This document shows, one piece after another, positions 1 through 10,080 of a DNA stretch of 32,684 bases. The DNA lies in contig JAHEDC010000009.1 of NCBI GenBank assembly GCA_024641425.1, forward strand, positions 1-32,684, read 5' to 3'. Numbering within the stretch: the stretch's first letter is position 1; every line of letters starts with the position of its first letter. The translations under genes and the position numbers were made by a program. The DNA is from Verrucomicrobiales bacterium. GTDB lineage: Bacteria; Verrucomicrobiota; Verrucomicrobiia; Verrucomicrobiales; DEV007. The notes under the pieces are model-generated. The model did no database searches, had not been told where the DNA came from, and was given only the letters and a program-made list of their open reading frames with translations.

Positions 1-924
1 TACCGGAATATTCCCGCGTCGGGCGCGGCCCAGATCGAAGTGCGCTTTAAAGAGGTCTCGTCCTCCACCGATAACTCCCTTGCCGACATCCCGGGCCATT
101 TCACGACTCTTACTCGTGCCATAAGCACCGGAAGTCCGGTGAATTTCCGCATCGCCTATCCAGCAGGTAACGGAGAGACACTTGGCCCCGGCTATGTCAT
201 CAAGGCACTCTTCGACAAGTCGCTCGGCGCCGGAATCTCCGAATCTGAGTTCCTCGACGAATTCTCGATCTATCTCGCAAGCACGGAATCGGGACAACCT
301 ACAAATGCGGTGCTCCAGGATCGATCGGACTATTCCATCGTCTCCAATGAGACCGCCAGCGACGACGCCCTCTCCTTCAAACTCCCCAACCTGTATAATG
401 GCGATCCGGCATTCCTCCACCATCTCCGGATTGTCCATCTCCGCGGCGGCATCACCCTCTCCGACACCCGCCTCTTCCTCGCTCCCCCCGGTGCCCTACC
501 CGATCGCGACGGCGATCTGCTTCCCGATTTCTGGGAGTTGTTCTACGGTCTTGATGCAAACAACGGGGATGGTGTCCACGGCGCGCAAGGCGACTTCGAC
601 GGCGACGGAACGACGAACATCCAGGAATATCTCGCGGTCACGAATCCGATTGCGAGCGACATCGTCGATTTCCCGATTCGCGGCATCGCGACCCAACCCG
701 ATGGCACCCGCATCCTCACTTTTCCGGTTCATCCGAATCGAAGCTATCGCATCAAATACTCCAGCGACCTCCTTCATTGGTTCGATGCAGGCGTGCCCTT
801 CACCGTCCTCGCGGACGAGGCCGCGTATCAATGGCTCGACGACGGAATGGCGACAACTCCTGAACCCTGGAACGCGGAGCGCCGTTTCTACCAGTTGGAA
901 ATCAGCATTCCGGCGGCACCCTAG
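1..924 (+). CDS. C-terminal part of a large secreted/surface protein (5' end outside the window)
   Basis: The reading frame is open from the first base, so this is the last ~307 residues of a longer protein and not a gene starting at the GTG at 40. Near window residues 168-212 is an Asp-rich calcium-binding (thrombospondin type 3-like) stretch with DRDGDLLPDFWELFYGL and later DFDGDGTTNIQEYL. The last ~90 residues form a small beta-rich module with SYRIKYSSDLLHWF and a final FYQL strand. The same module ends the protein at 15469-17463. In Verrucomicrobiota such modules close many exported proteins; the exact role (cell-surface anchoring, export or adhesion) is unknown to me. The stop codon overlaps the end of the convergent anti-sigma gene by 4 bp. 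The substrate or partner cannot be told from this fragment. Confidence 0.8.
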   Translation, partial: YRNIPASGAAQIEVRFKEVSSSTDNSLADIPGHFTTLTRAISTGSPVNFRIAYPAGNGETLGPGYVIKALFDKSLGAGISESEFLDEFSIYLASTESGQPTNAVLQDRSDYSIVSNETASDDALSFKLPNLYNGDPAFLHHLRIVHLRGGITLSDTRLFLAPPGALPDRDGDLLPDFWELFYGLDANNGDGVHGAQGDFDGDGTTNIQEYLAVTNPIASDIVDFPIRGIATQPDGTRILTFPVHPNRSYRIKYSSDLLHWFDAGVPFTVLADEAAYQWLDDGMATTPEPWNAERRFYQLEISIPAAP

Positions 925-1751
925 AAAAACTCGCTGACCGAAAAGTCCGGGTCGTGGGCGACGAGGAGATAGACTCGATTCTCATCATTCCAAGCGACGG
1001 ATTCGAGACCGCAGCAGACTTCGGGCTTCCGGAGCGCATCGCCCTGCGGCAGGCTCACAAACGCTTCACGACCGATGACAAACAGGTGCGCCACGTGACC
1101 GTTCGCGGTGTTTCGGAAGCAGAAGAGCGACACCTTCCGCCCGTCCCAATCGATGACGGTGCAGCCAATGCCTGAAAGGGCGTTCATCTTATCAGGGAGG
1201 GATTCGAAAATCGGCCCCGAATTCGACGCCACCCACTCCGCCAGGGCCACGGTGTCCTCATCCTTCATCGACAGTTTGATTTTGCCGTTCGCGTAATCCG
1301 ACATCGATTTGCGGAATGAAACGAACTCCGCGCCCGACTTTCCTAGCAAGGGAGTCGGTTGCGCGGTCCCGGCTTCCGGAGAAAACCAGGCGTCACGAAG
1401 CGATAGACCGACAACCCCGAGGACAAGGATCCCGGCGGCTGCAGCGACCCATCCACGTAGCAGCGCGCCACGGGTGCCGGAAGGGTGCGCGGGAGCCGGC
1501 GACTGGATCGCGGCCATTCCCGCAATCAGACTTTCGCGAAGAGAATCCGGCGGTGCCGCGAGCGCATCCCTCAAGCGGGCTCCGATGGCTTCGTCAAGGG
1601 AACACTCCTCGCGATACCAGACATCCAGGGAGGCATCCTCCCGAAGCAGTTCGAAAGCGGCGCGCACGTCGCCGTCTTCCGGCTCCGTAGCGACTCCTTC
1701 GTCTCCCGGACGGGTTGCTCCAAGCAATGCCTTGGCTTCTTTTGGTGTCAT
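921..1751 (-). CDS. Membrane anti-sigma factor partner of the ECF sigma factor
   Basis: The protein has 276 residues with one transmembrane helix at about residues 99-118 (WVAAAAGILVLGVVGLSL). The N-terminal ~98 residues are cytoplasmic and charged, and a ~155-residue domain lies outside. The HxxxCxxC zinc anti-sigma motif is absent. The outer domain has GIGCTVIDWDGRKVSLFCF and ends in a beta-rich tail. It starts 34 nt after the stop of the ECF sigma gene on the same strand, the usual sigma then anti-sigma operon order, so its inferred job is to hold that sigma factor at the membrane until a signal releases it. The function call rests on topology and position; I see no diagnostic catalytic motif. 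An unrelated sensor-like membrane protein remains possible. Confidence 0.65.
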   Translation of the reverse strand: MTPKEAKALLGATRPGDEGVATEPEDGDVRAAFELLREDASLDVWYREECSLDEAIGARLRDALAAPPDSLRESLIAGMAAIQSPAPAHPSGTRGALLRGWVAAAAGILVLGVVGLSLRDAWFSPEAGTAQPTPLLGKSGAEFVSFRKSMSDYANGKIKLSMKDEDTVALAEWVASNSGPIFESLPDKMNALSGIGCTVIDWDGRKVSLFCFRNTANGHVAHLFVIGREAFVSLPQGDALRKPEVCCGLESVAWNDENRVYLLVAHDPDFSVSEFF

Positions 1752-1785
1752 GGTTTGATAGAAAGAAAAAAAGAACGGAAGGAAT

Positions 1786-2316
1786 TCAGTTTGTCCTGTC
1801 GGCCTCCGCGAGGCGGACTTCCGCCGCGTGGGCCGCGCGGGCGAGCAAATCGCGCAGTTGCTCCTTGCCCCTGGAAATCCGGGACATCACGGTGCCGATC
1901 GGAATGTCGAGGATCTCGGCGATTTCCTTGTAGGAATGCTCCTTCAGGAAGAAGAGGGTGACCGCGTCGCGGAATTTGACGTCCACCCGTTGAAGCGTTT
2001 CCAGAACGAGACTGGCGTCCATGCTCCCCACTATGTCCTCCGTCACCGGTGGAACTTCGCTCGGCACAAGATCGATGTCCACGTGCGGGAATCGGGTGAT
2101 CCGCCGGCGCGAGCCGAGGAATTCACGGTGCAGTGTGGTGAAGAGCCAGCTTTTGACTTTTTTCGGATCCCGCAATTGATGCCCCTTCTGAGCCCAGCGG
2201 TAAAACGTCTGCTGCGTCAGATCCACCGCGTCCGGCTCGTTCTTCGCCAGGCTGAAGGCGAAGCGATAGAGCGGCTGGTAGTATTCGTCGACGAGATGCT
2301 GAGGATCGATGGTCAC
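1786..2316 (-). CDS. ECF-type RNA polymerase sigma factor
   Basis: A 176-residue sigma-70 family protein. Region 2 spans about residues 8-75 (DEYYQPLYRFAFSLAKNE, then DLTQQTFYRWAQKG and SWLFTTLHREF). Region 4 spans about 105-165 with a helix-turn-helix (HSYKEIAEILDIPIGTVMSRISRG). Regions 1 and 3 are absent, as in extracytoplasmic-function sigma factors. I chose the GTG at 2316 because the upstream in-frame extension to an ATG at 2460 is rich in Pro, Arg and Gly, does not look like protein, and would give an unusually long N-terminus. It is probably co-transcribed with the membrane anti-sigma gene that follows. A candidate self-recognised promoter lies about 125 bp upstream. The target genes are unknown; the neighbouring secreted protein is one obvious guess. 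Confidence 0.88.
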   Translation of the reverse strand: MTIDPQHLVDEYYQPLYRFAFSLAKNEPDAVDLTQQTFYRWAQKGHQLRDPKKVKSWLFTTLHREFLGSRRRITRFPHVDIDLVPSEVPPVTEDIVGSMDASLVLETLQRVDVKFRDAVTLFFLKEHSYKEIAEILDIPIGTVMSRISRGKEQLRDLLARAAHAAEVRLAEADRTN

Positions 2317-2442
2317 AGGATTGGCATCCTCACGGCGGCAGCGAGCTCGCCCCACGCCCCCCGGGGGCGCCGGACTCCAGCCCGCGCGGGCCTCAATCGA
2401 CTTTCGCGGGAAGGGATCGTTCGGAACTTCTATATATGACAG

Positions 2443-2469
2443 GACGGCAGGCATGTTCAAGCAGGTTTC
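2443..2469 (-). promoter_or_regulatory. Candidate ECF-type promoter of the sigma/anti-sigma operon
   Basis: On the minus strand GAAACCT (2463-2469) is followed after 16 nt by CGTC (2443-2446), which fits the general ECF pattern of a GAAC-like -35 box and a CGTC -10 box. It would place the transcript start near 2437 and give a ~120-nt leader holding two GC-rich inverted repeats: CGCCCC/GGGGCG around 2355-2369, and the 12-bp palindrome at 2380-2391. If real, the operon is autoregulated, as is common for ECF sigma genes. The support is pattern matching only. Confidence 0.3.
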
Positions 2470-2518
2470 GCGACCGCTTCGCCACGATCACGCCTAATTG
2501 AGCATCGATCGGTATCCT

Positions 2519-3589
2519 TTATTCCCGATACGCGGCCTGACGCACCGTCTCGGCGAGGAAGGGAATCTCCGCAGGCAGAAGCGAGTCGGCTAGTCCGGTG
2601 GCGCGTGCTTCCCGGTAAAGTTTCAACCGAGACCGGCGATAGGCGGGATCGTAATGCGTTGCGAGCAGCGAGTCCACGAGCATCTCCCAGTGTCCGGCCC
2701 GCGCCAGCCTTGCCCATTCTTCGATTATCGCTTTGCCGTGCAGAGATTCGAGACACGAAAGCCTTTCGAGGAGCAAATCGGGATCGGCGGTAAAGTGCGG
2801 GTAGGTGCGCAAAAGGAAATCCCTCCGCGCCGTGAGGGGAACCGTGAGTTCGACGACTTCCGATTCCCTCAGCAACTTCCAGAGTGCCGGAGGTACCTGG
2901 AGATTTCCTATCCGATGGCTCTCCGCTTCGACAAAGACAGGGCGCGAGGGGTCAAAGCCGCGCAAATCCTCAAACAGAAAGCCCTCGAAGCGGCGTTGCG
3001 AGGGTTGGGGCGCATCCGGCTCGTTTCCGAGCAGCGAGCCGCGATGGTTCGCCCGCCCTTCCAGATCCAGCGCTTGTTCGCCGGCCTCGGCGAGGGCGTG
3101 AAGGACATGCGTTTTCGCCGATCCCGTGAGACCCGCGACGACGATGAAACGCAATCCGCGCTGCGGCAGATCCTCGGCGAACCAGCGGACAAGTTCCCCG
3201 CGATACGCCCGGTATCCCCCTTCGAGAACGCCGACGCGCCACCCCACCGCTGCCAGAATCGTGGCCAGGCTTCCCGAACGCATTCCTCCGCGCCAACAAT
3301 AGACCAGCGGGAAGTACTCGCCACCCATCTCCGAAAAATGCCCGCGGAGATGCTCGGCCGCGCGGGAAGCCACGATGGCCGCACCTTCCCGGCGGGCGCG
3401 GAATCGGCTGTCCTGCTTGTAGATGGTTCCGATCCGAGTCCGTTCCTCATCATCCATCACCGGAAGGTTGATTGCTCCCGGCAGCGCGTCCTCCGCGAAT
3501 TCGGACGGCGAGCGCACGTCGATGAACTCACTGAATCGCGAGGCGTCCAGCGCGAGGTCGGCGGTCGTTATGGCAAAGGGCTTGTTCAC
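2519..3589 (-). CDS. mnmH: tRNA 2-selenouridine synthase (rhodanese domain plus P-loop domain)
   Basis: A 356-residue protein close to the usual family length. Residues ~18-135 form a rhodanese domain (FIDVRSPSEFAEDALPGAINLP) with the catalytic Cys98 in YCWRGGMRS. Residues ~150-161 hold a Walker A loop (GLTGSAKTH), followed by the family segments DLEGRANHRGSLLG and FVEAESHRIGNLQVP. MnmH (SelU) converts 2-thiouridine at the wobble position of Lys, Glu and Gln tRNAs to 2-selenouridine by way of a geranylated intermediate, using selenophosphate. The start is GTG at 3589. No selD gene for selenophosphate is in the window, so selenium use is implied but not shown. The gene is divergent from the ketoacyl synthase and 202 bp upstream of the sigma operon. 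Confidence 0.93.
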   Translation of the reverse strand: MNKPFAITTADLALDASRFSEFIDVRSPSEFAEDALPGAINLPVMDDEERTRIGTIYKQDSRFRARREGAAIVASRAAEHLRGHFSEMGGEYFPLVYCWRGGMRSGSLATILAAVGWRVGVLEGGYRAYRGELVRWFAEDLPQRGLRFIVVAGLTGSAKTHVLHALAEAGEQALDLEGRANHRGSLLGNEPDAPQPSQRRFEGFLFEDLRGFDPSRPVFVEAESHRIGNLQVPPALWKLLRESEVVELTVPLTARRDFLLRTYPHFTADPDLLLERLSCLESLHGKAIIEEWARLARAGHWEMLVDSLLATHYDPAYRRSRLKLYREARATGLADSLLPAEIPFLAETVRQAAYRE

Positions 3590-3684
3590 GATGGGGATGG
3601 GATGGGGCGCCTAACATGGCAAGCCGTCGCCGCAGTGCAATCCCCGTTTGCGCCCTGCGGCCCATCGCCTACCTTCACGGCCCC

Positions 3685-4878
3685 ATGCGCATCGCGATTA
3701 CAGGCACCGGCGTCTTCTGCCCAGCCGGACAGGATCCGAGCTCGCTCTGGCGCAGCGCCGCCTCTGCGAGCACCTTTGCGCGCGCCCTCGATTTCGGAGG
3801 TCTGGCGGCAATCGCCTGCCCCGCGCCCGATCCGATGGAGACTCTCGATGGGATCGACCGGCGAGTGGCCGCCAAGGCGGATCCCATGGTGAGGCTCGCC
3901 CTTGCAGCCGCGCGACAGGCTTGGAATGCGGCTGATTTGAAAACGCGGACTGTCGATCCTCGCCGCATTGCCGTCGTCGCCGGCACGTCCCGGGGCCCCA
4001 GCGGGAAATGGAGCGATGCTTTCTCCCTTCTTGCGGATCACCACCCCATCGCCCCCACCCTCGCGGCCACCAGCACGCTCGCCTCGCTGAGCGGGGCCCT
4101 TTGCCAGGCCCTCGGAACGCGAGGACCGGGCCAGACCATCTCGACGACCTGCGCCTCTGCCGCTCAAGCCATCATTGTCGGAGCGATGACCCTCCGCAGC
4201 GGTCTTGCCGACGTGGTCATCGCCGGTGGAAGCGATGCGCCCCTCAATCCCTTTGTGATGGCCCAACTCCAGGCGGCCAGACTTCTGGCAAATCAAGGCG
4301 AACCGGCCCGAGCCTGCCGGCCCTTCGATCTGAACCGCAATGGCCTGGTTCCGGGAGAAGGTGCCGGTTTCGTCGTGTTGGAGAATGCCGAAACCACCCC
4401 CGTTCCGCACCTCGCCCACCTTTCGGGTTTTGCCTCGGCAACCGTCCCGGAAGCGGGCAGGACCGGTGTCCCCGAGGACGGATCGGCCATCACCGAGATC
4501 CTGCGATCAGCTCTTGCCGCGGCCGGACTCACCCCGGACACCATTGCCTACGTCAATGCTCACGGAACGGGCACCCGAGCCAACGATCTTGCCGAAGCCA
4601 CCGCTCTCGCCACGCTCTTTCGAGCCACGCCCTGCGGTTCCACGAAGGCAGTGACCGGCCATTGCCTTGGGGCGACGCCCGCGCTTGAACTTATCATTGC
4701 CATCGAGGCCCTTCGCCATCGGACGCTTCCGCCCAGTGCCAATTTCCGGACTCCCGATCCCGCCTTGCCGACTCTCACCCTTCTTCGGGAAGCCACTCCG
4801 GCCCCCGATGCCCGTCACATCCTTTCCACTTCCATCGGCTTCTGGGGCAATCTGGCGGCCCTCGTCATAAGCCGCTGA
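3685..4878 (+). CDS. Beta-ketoacyl synthase (thiolase fold, KAS I/II-like), stand-alone
   Basis: A 397-residue condensing enzyme. The Cys-His-His triad is visible: Cys156 in TTCASAAQA, His293 in NAHGTGTRANDLAE and His326 in KAVTGHCLGATPALE, with Lys321 just before. I chose ATG 3685 because MRIAITGTGVFCP is the normal family N-terminus; an upstream in-frame ATG at 3616 adds only a poor extension. The family condenses acyl-ACP with malonyl-ACP. The usual C-terminal GFGGxNA gating loop reads GFWGNLA here, which is unusual. No acyl carrier protein, ketoreductase or dehydratase lies nearby, so this is probably not the housekeeping FabF. A role in a secondary lipid, polyene or polyketide pathway is an inference. 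The next gene begins 65 bp downstream. Confidence 0.85.
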   Translation: MRIAITGTGVFCPAGQDPSSLWRSAASASTFARALDFGGLAAIACPAPDPMETLDGIDRRVAAKADPMVRLALAAARQAWNAADLKTRTVDPRRIAVVAGTSRGPSGKWSDAFSLLADHHPIAPTLAATSTLASLSGALCQALGTRGPGQTISTTCASAAQAIIVGAMTLRSGLADVVIAGGSDAPLNPFVMAQLQAARLLANQGEPARACRPFDLNRNGLVPGEGAGFVVLENAETTPVPHLAHLSGFASATVPEAGRTGVPEDGSAITEILRSALAAAGLTPDTIAYVNAHGTGTRANDLAEATALATLFRATPCGSTKAVTGHCLGATPALELIIAIEALRHRTLPPSANFRTPDPALPTLTLLREATPAPDARHILSTSIGFWGNLAALVISR

Positions 4879-4911
4879 CCTGTTCCGCTCGCCCCAGAAA
4901 TCGCACTTGGC

Positions 4912-4943
4912 GGCACGCGGGGAAGGCGTATGTTCCGCGTGCC
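4912..4943 (+). promoter_or_regulatory. Perfect 9-bp inverted repeat ending at the M16 start codon
   Basis: GGCACGCGG (4912-4920) and its exact complement CCGCGTGCC (4935-4943) flank a 14-nt loop. The right arm ends at the base before the ATG at 4944. The purine-rich GGGGAAGG, the only ribosome-binding-like sequence here, spans the left-arm end and the loop. An out-of-frame ATG sits in the loop at 4930. In RNA this would be a stable hairpin covering the translation start region; in DNA it could be an operator. Confidence 0.55.
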
Positions 4944-6319
<1,376 letters not shown>

Positions 6320-6323
<4 letters not shown>

Positions 6324-7633
6324 AATCCATCGCCATCTTTCTGCTCCTCGCCTCCGGCCCTCTCGTGGGCGCCGTCCACGCGAAAATCGCCGACAAGATC
6401 CAGCGTTCGAAGATCCACGGCGTCGATGTCCTCGTCCTCAAGACCGGGGTGAAGGACGTCGTGACCTTCCGCGGCGTGCTCGAAAGCGGTGGAAATTCCA
6501 TGTCGAAGCAGCCGATGTTGGCCGCCCTCACCGGAGCGATGCTCGACAAGGGCACGGCCCGGCAGGACAAATTTGCCATCGCCTCGACCCTCGAGGGCGT
6601 CGGGGCGACGATCCGTTTCTCCGTCGGCAACGACGGGCTGGAGGTTTTCGCCCGCTGTCTCACCAAGGACCTTCCGACGGTCGTCGCCTTGCTCGGCGAG
6701 CAGTTGCGTGCGCCCGCCTTCTCGGAGGAGGAATTCGAGAAAGTGAAGAAGCAGGAAATCGCGGAAATCCGGCAGTCGATGGACGACACGACGAGTGTCG
6801 CCGTCGAAGCCTTCACCCGCGCTGTCTATCCCGCGACCCATCCGAACCGCGTCCCCCCCGCGGAAGAGCGGATCAAGGCCATCGGGGCCACTTCCCTCGA
6901 GGAGGTAAAGGCGTTTCATGCCGAAAACTACGGGCCGGGTTTCCTGACCCTCGTCGTCGTCGGCGACGTTACCCCCGCGATTGCCCGGATGAGCCTGGAA
7001 TCGGCTTTCGATGGTTGGAGCGGCGGCAAGGCTCCCGTTGTCTTCGATCTCCCAGCCGGATCGACCGCGGGCGAACAAACCCTCCAAATGCCGGACAAGA
7101 CGAACGTCAGCGTGGCCTGGGGCATGGCCACCGGATTGAAATACAGCGACCCGGACACCCTCGCCCTGCGCGTCGGCAGCGAGGTGCTCGGCGGGGGCTT
7201 CACCGCCCGCCTCATGGGCACCGTGCGCGACAAGGAAGGCCTCACCTACGGCATCGGAGCCGGCCTCTCGGGCGACGACGTCTGGGACGGAGCCTGGCGG
7301 ATCCGCGCGAGTTTCGCCCCCGAATTGCTCGATAAGGGAATCGCGTCGACGAGGCGCGAACTGCTCAAATGGTGGAAGGACGGGATCACCGCCGAGGAAC
7401 TCGCCGCCCGCAAGTCCGACATGGCCGGCTCCTACAAGGTTGGCCTTTCCACCACCTACGGGATGGCGGGCGCCATCCTCGACGCCCTCCGCCGCGGCTA
7501 TGACCTCTCCTGGATCGATGACTATCCGGCGAAAATTCAGGCACTCACCCTCGAGCAGGTCAACGCGGCCATCCGGCACCATCTTGATCCGGAGAAAATG
7601 GTCATCATCAAGGCGGGAACGGTAAAGGATTAG
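6320..7633 (+). CDS. M16-family peptidase-like protein lacking the zinc motif (non-catalytic partner)
   Basis: A 437-residue exported protein with a signal peptide at about residues 1-21 (KSIAIFLLLASGPLVGAVHA). Where an active M16 enzyme has HxxEH, this one reads PMLAALTGAMLDKGTA, so zinc cannot be bound in the usual way. The C-terminal R/Y element of the family (RDKEGLTYGIGAGL) is present. In heterodimeric M16B enzymes the inactive partner supplies that element to the active site. The start ATG overlaps the stop of the catalytic subunit, which suggests translational coupling and a 1:1 complex. No further gene follows in this operon. Confidence 0.9.
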
Positions 7634-7808
7634 CGTGCCGCGGTCCTATCGCCCAGAATCGGGGCGATGCCTTGCTGGATCGGGATTCCGAGGAGTTCCA
7701 CATGCCGACGGCGACACGCGACGGAGGACTTGCTTTTCCCTGTCGCCCTCGCCAGAATGCGCCGCTCCCACCCCATAACCGAATGCCAAACACGAAGACT
7801 TCCCACTC

Positions 7809-9209
7809 ATGACCACCCGAATCGAAAAAGACAGCATGGGCGAAATGCCCGTTCCCGCCGACGCCCTTTACGGAGCTTCCACCCAACGCGCGGTGCTCAA
7901 TTTCCCGGTCAGCGGCGAGCCCGTCGAGCCCGGCATCATCCACGCCTTCGGCCTCATCAAGTGGGCCGCTGCGATCACGAACGGCGAACTCGGCCACGTG
8001 CCAAAGGACAAGACCGAAATCATCGAGCGGATCGCCCAAGAGGTCTACGAGGGCAAGCTCGACGCCCACTTCCCGGTCGACGTTTACCAGACCGGCTCCG
8101 GCACGAGCACGAACATGAACGCCAACGAGGTCATCGCGAACCGCGCCTCGCAGACCGCCGGCACGCCCATCGGCTCCCGCGAGCCCATCCATCCCAACGA
8201 CCACGTCAACCAGGGCCAGTCGTCGAACGACACCTTCCCGACCGCGATGCACATCGCCGCCGGACTCGCGCTCAAGAACGACCTCATCCCCGCGCTGGAG
8301 AAACTCCAGGCCTCGCTCGCGGCGAAGGCGACGGAATTCCACGGCGTCCTCAAGATCGGGCGTACCCACCTTATGGACGCCACGCCCGTCCGACTCGGCC
8401 AGGAATTCGGCGGCTACGCCCGGCAGGTGGAAAAGTCGGTCGACCGCGCGCAGAAGGCGCTCAAAGCCATCCTCGAGCTTCCCCTCGGCGGCACCGCCGT
8501 CGGCACGGGCCTGAACTGCCACCCGGCCTTCCCGCCGCGTGCCATCGAGATCATCGCCGAGAAGACCGGCATCCCCTTCCGCGAGGCCGAGGATCACTTC
8601 GAGGCCCAGGCAGCGAAGGACGGGCTCGTCGAGGCCCACGGACAGATGAAAACGATCGCCACCAGCCTCTACAAGATCGCCAACGACATCCGTCTCCTCG
8701 GTTCCGGCCCGCGCTGCGGCATCGGCGAGATCACCCTCCCCGCGACCCAGCCCGGATCGTCGATCATGCCCGGCAAGACGAACCCGGTCATGGCCGAGGC
8801 CGTCACCATGGTCGCGGCCCGCGTTTTCGGGAACGACACGACCGTCAACTGGGCGGGCGCGAACGGCCACTTCGAGCTGAACGTCTTCATGCCCGTCATG
8901 GCCAAGGCCGTCATGGAAAGCATCCGCCTCCTCGCCAACGTCTGCGGCATCTTCCGCGAGCGCTGCATCGATGGCATCGAGGCCAACGTCGAACGCTGCA
9001 ACGGGCTCATCGAGTTTTCCCTCAGCATGGTCACCAGCCTCGCCCCCGTCATCGGCTACGACGTCGCCTCGAAGATCGCCAAAGAGAGCGTCGCCACCGG
9101 CCGCACCGTCCGTGAACTCTGCGCCGAGCGGCTGGAGGAACTCGGGATCACGAAGGAACAACTCGACGCCGCCCTTGACCCGGCGAGCATGACTGAGCCT
9201 TCGGCCTGA
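7809..9209 (+). CDS. fumC: Fumarate hydratase, class II
   Basis: 466 residues, typical for the iron-independent class II enzyme. The superfamily signature GSSIMPGKTNP lies at residues 316-326, and GRTHLMDATP and the substrate-contact segment TGSGTSTNMNANEV are also present. It interconverts fumarate and (S)-malate in the TCA cycle. The N-terminal MTTRIEKDSMGEMPVPADALYG fits the family start. No clear ribosome-binding site precedes it. A weak promoter-like pair, TTGCTT (7730) and CAGAAT (7753) with a 17-nt spacer, lies upstream. The K+ channel gene starts 21 nt after the stop and may be co-transcribed. Confidence 0.97.
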   Translation: MTTRIEKDSMGEMPVPADALYGASTQRAVLNFPVSGEPVEPGIIHAFGLIKWAAAITNGELGHVPKDKTEIIERIAQEVYEGKLDAHFPVDVYQTGSGTSTNMNANEVIANRASQTAGTPIGSREPIHPNDHVNQGQSSNDTFPTAMHIAAGLALKNDLIPALEKLQASLAAKATEFHGVLKIGRTHLMDATPVRLGQEFGGYARQVEKSVDRAQKALKAILELPLGGTAVGTGLNCHPAFPPRAIEIIAEKTGIPFREAEDHFEAQAAKDGLVEAHGQMKTIATSLYKIANDIRLLGSGPRCGIGEITLPATQPGSSIMPGKTNPVMAEAVTMVAARVFGNDTTVNWAGANGHFELNVFMPVMAKAVMESIRLLANVCGIFRERCIDGIEANVERCNGLIEFSLSMVTSLAPVIGYDVASKIAKESVATGRTVRELCAERLEELGITKEQLDAALDPASMTEPSA

Positions 9210-9230
9210 CACCTCGGGCGGCAAACGTCG

Positions 9231-9995
9231 ATGTTCACGCGGGACGAGGAAGGTAAAGTGCGGCTGGGCTGGTTCGAGTGGATCGTCCAGCTCTTTATCG
9301 TTCTTTCGCTCGTCGCCTTCGCGATCGAGACATTGCCGGATCTGACCGACAGGCATCGGTCTTGGCTCCGCGCGTTCGAAATATTCTCGATCACGCTTTT
9401 CACAATCGAATACACGCTGCGCCTGACTCTCTCCCGACCCACCAAGGCCTATGCACTCAGTTTCTTCGGCCTTATCGATATCATCTCAATTCTTCCCTTC
9501 TACCTTTCCCTCGGAGCCGATCTGCGATCCCTGCGAGCCTTCCGACTCCTGCGCCTGTTCCGGGTGCTGAAGCTCGCCCGCTACAGTTCAGCGATGCGGC
9601 GAATCCATCGCGCGCTCATTATCGCGAAGGAAGAACTCGTGCTCTTCGGAGCCACCGCGCTCATCGTTCTCTACCTGGCCGCCGTTGGGATCTACTACTT
9701 CGAGAATCCGGCGCAACCGGAGAACTTCAGTTCGGTATTCGACAGCCTTTGGTGGGCCGTCACCACGCTGACCACTGTAGGCTACGGAGATATTTTTCCA
9801 GTTACGGCGGGAGGGCGGTTTTTCACATTTCTCGTCCTTATCGTCGGCCTCGGAATCGTCGCGGTTCCCACCGGCATCCTCGCTTCCGCACTTTCGAAGG
9901 CGCGGGACGAGGAAGACGAGCGTAAAATAGAACGCGCCACGAAGGTGAGGGAGGCAAAGGGGCGGCAGGAGAACGATGGAGGGAATATGGCATGA
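9231..9995 (+). CDS. Voltage-gated potassium channel (six-transmembrane, Kv-like)
   Basis: 254 residues with an S1-S6 plan. Helices lie at about 17-34, 47-65, 76-93, an Arg-rich S4 voltage sensor at 98-118 (LRSLRAFRLLRLFRVLKLAR), then S5 at 135-156 and S6 at 196-218. The pore helix and selectivity filter TTLTTVGYGD are at 178-187, the K+-selective signature. The short C-terminal tail (KARDEEDERKIERATKVR) is charged and likely a tetramerising coiled coil. No RCK or cyclic-nucleotide domain is present. The inferred role is K+ conductance across the inner membrane. It follows fumC by 21 nt, so co-transcription is possible without an obvious functional tie. Confidence 0.92.
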   Translation: MFTRDEEGKVRLGWFEWIVQLFIVLSLVAFAIETLPDLTDRHRSWLRAFEIFSITLFTIEYTLRLTLSRPTKAYALSFFGLIDIISILPFYLSLGADLRSLRAFRLLRLFRVLKLARYSSAMRRIHRALIIAKEELVLFGATALIVLYLAAVGIYYFENPAQPENFSSVFDSLWWAVTTLTTVGYGDIFPVTAGGRFFTFLVLIVGLGIVAVPTGILASALSKARDEEDERKIERATKVREAKGRQENDGGNMA

Positions 9996-10080
9996 GGGCG
10001 CTCCCTGCGAGACCTCATCGACCATTCCGGAGAATCCCGGCTCTCCCGGCAAGCGGAGCGCTTGCCCTACAAAGCTTTCG

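Noticed and set aside
2317-2460. N-terminal extension of the ECF sigma factor to ATG 2460
   Set aside because: The extra 48 codons look non-coding and would begin upstream of the candidate transcript start. GTG 2316 gives normal ECF length.
7634-7680. ATCGCCC/GGGCGAT hairpin after the M16 operon as a terminator
   Set aside because: The 7-bp stem has no T-run, so it is too weak to call.
7608-9356. Long minus-strand open frame (582 codons) opposite fumC
   Set aside because: It is antisense to an unmistakable fumarate hydratase and has the same shadow composition.
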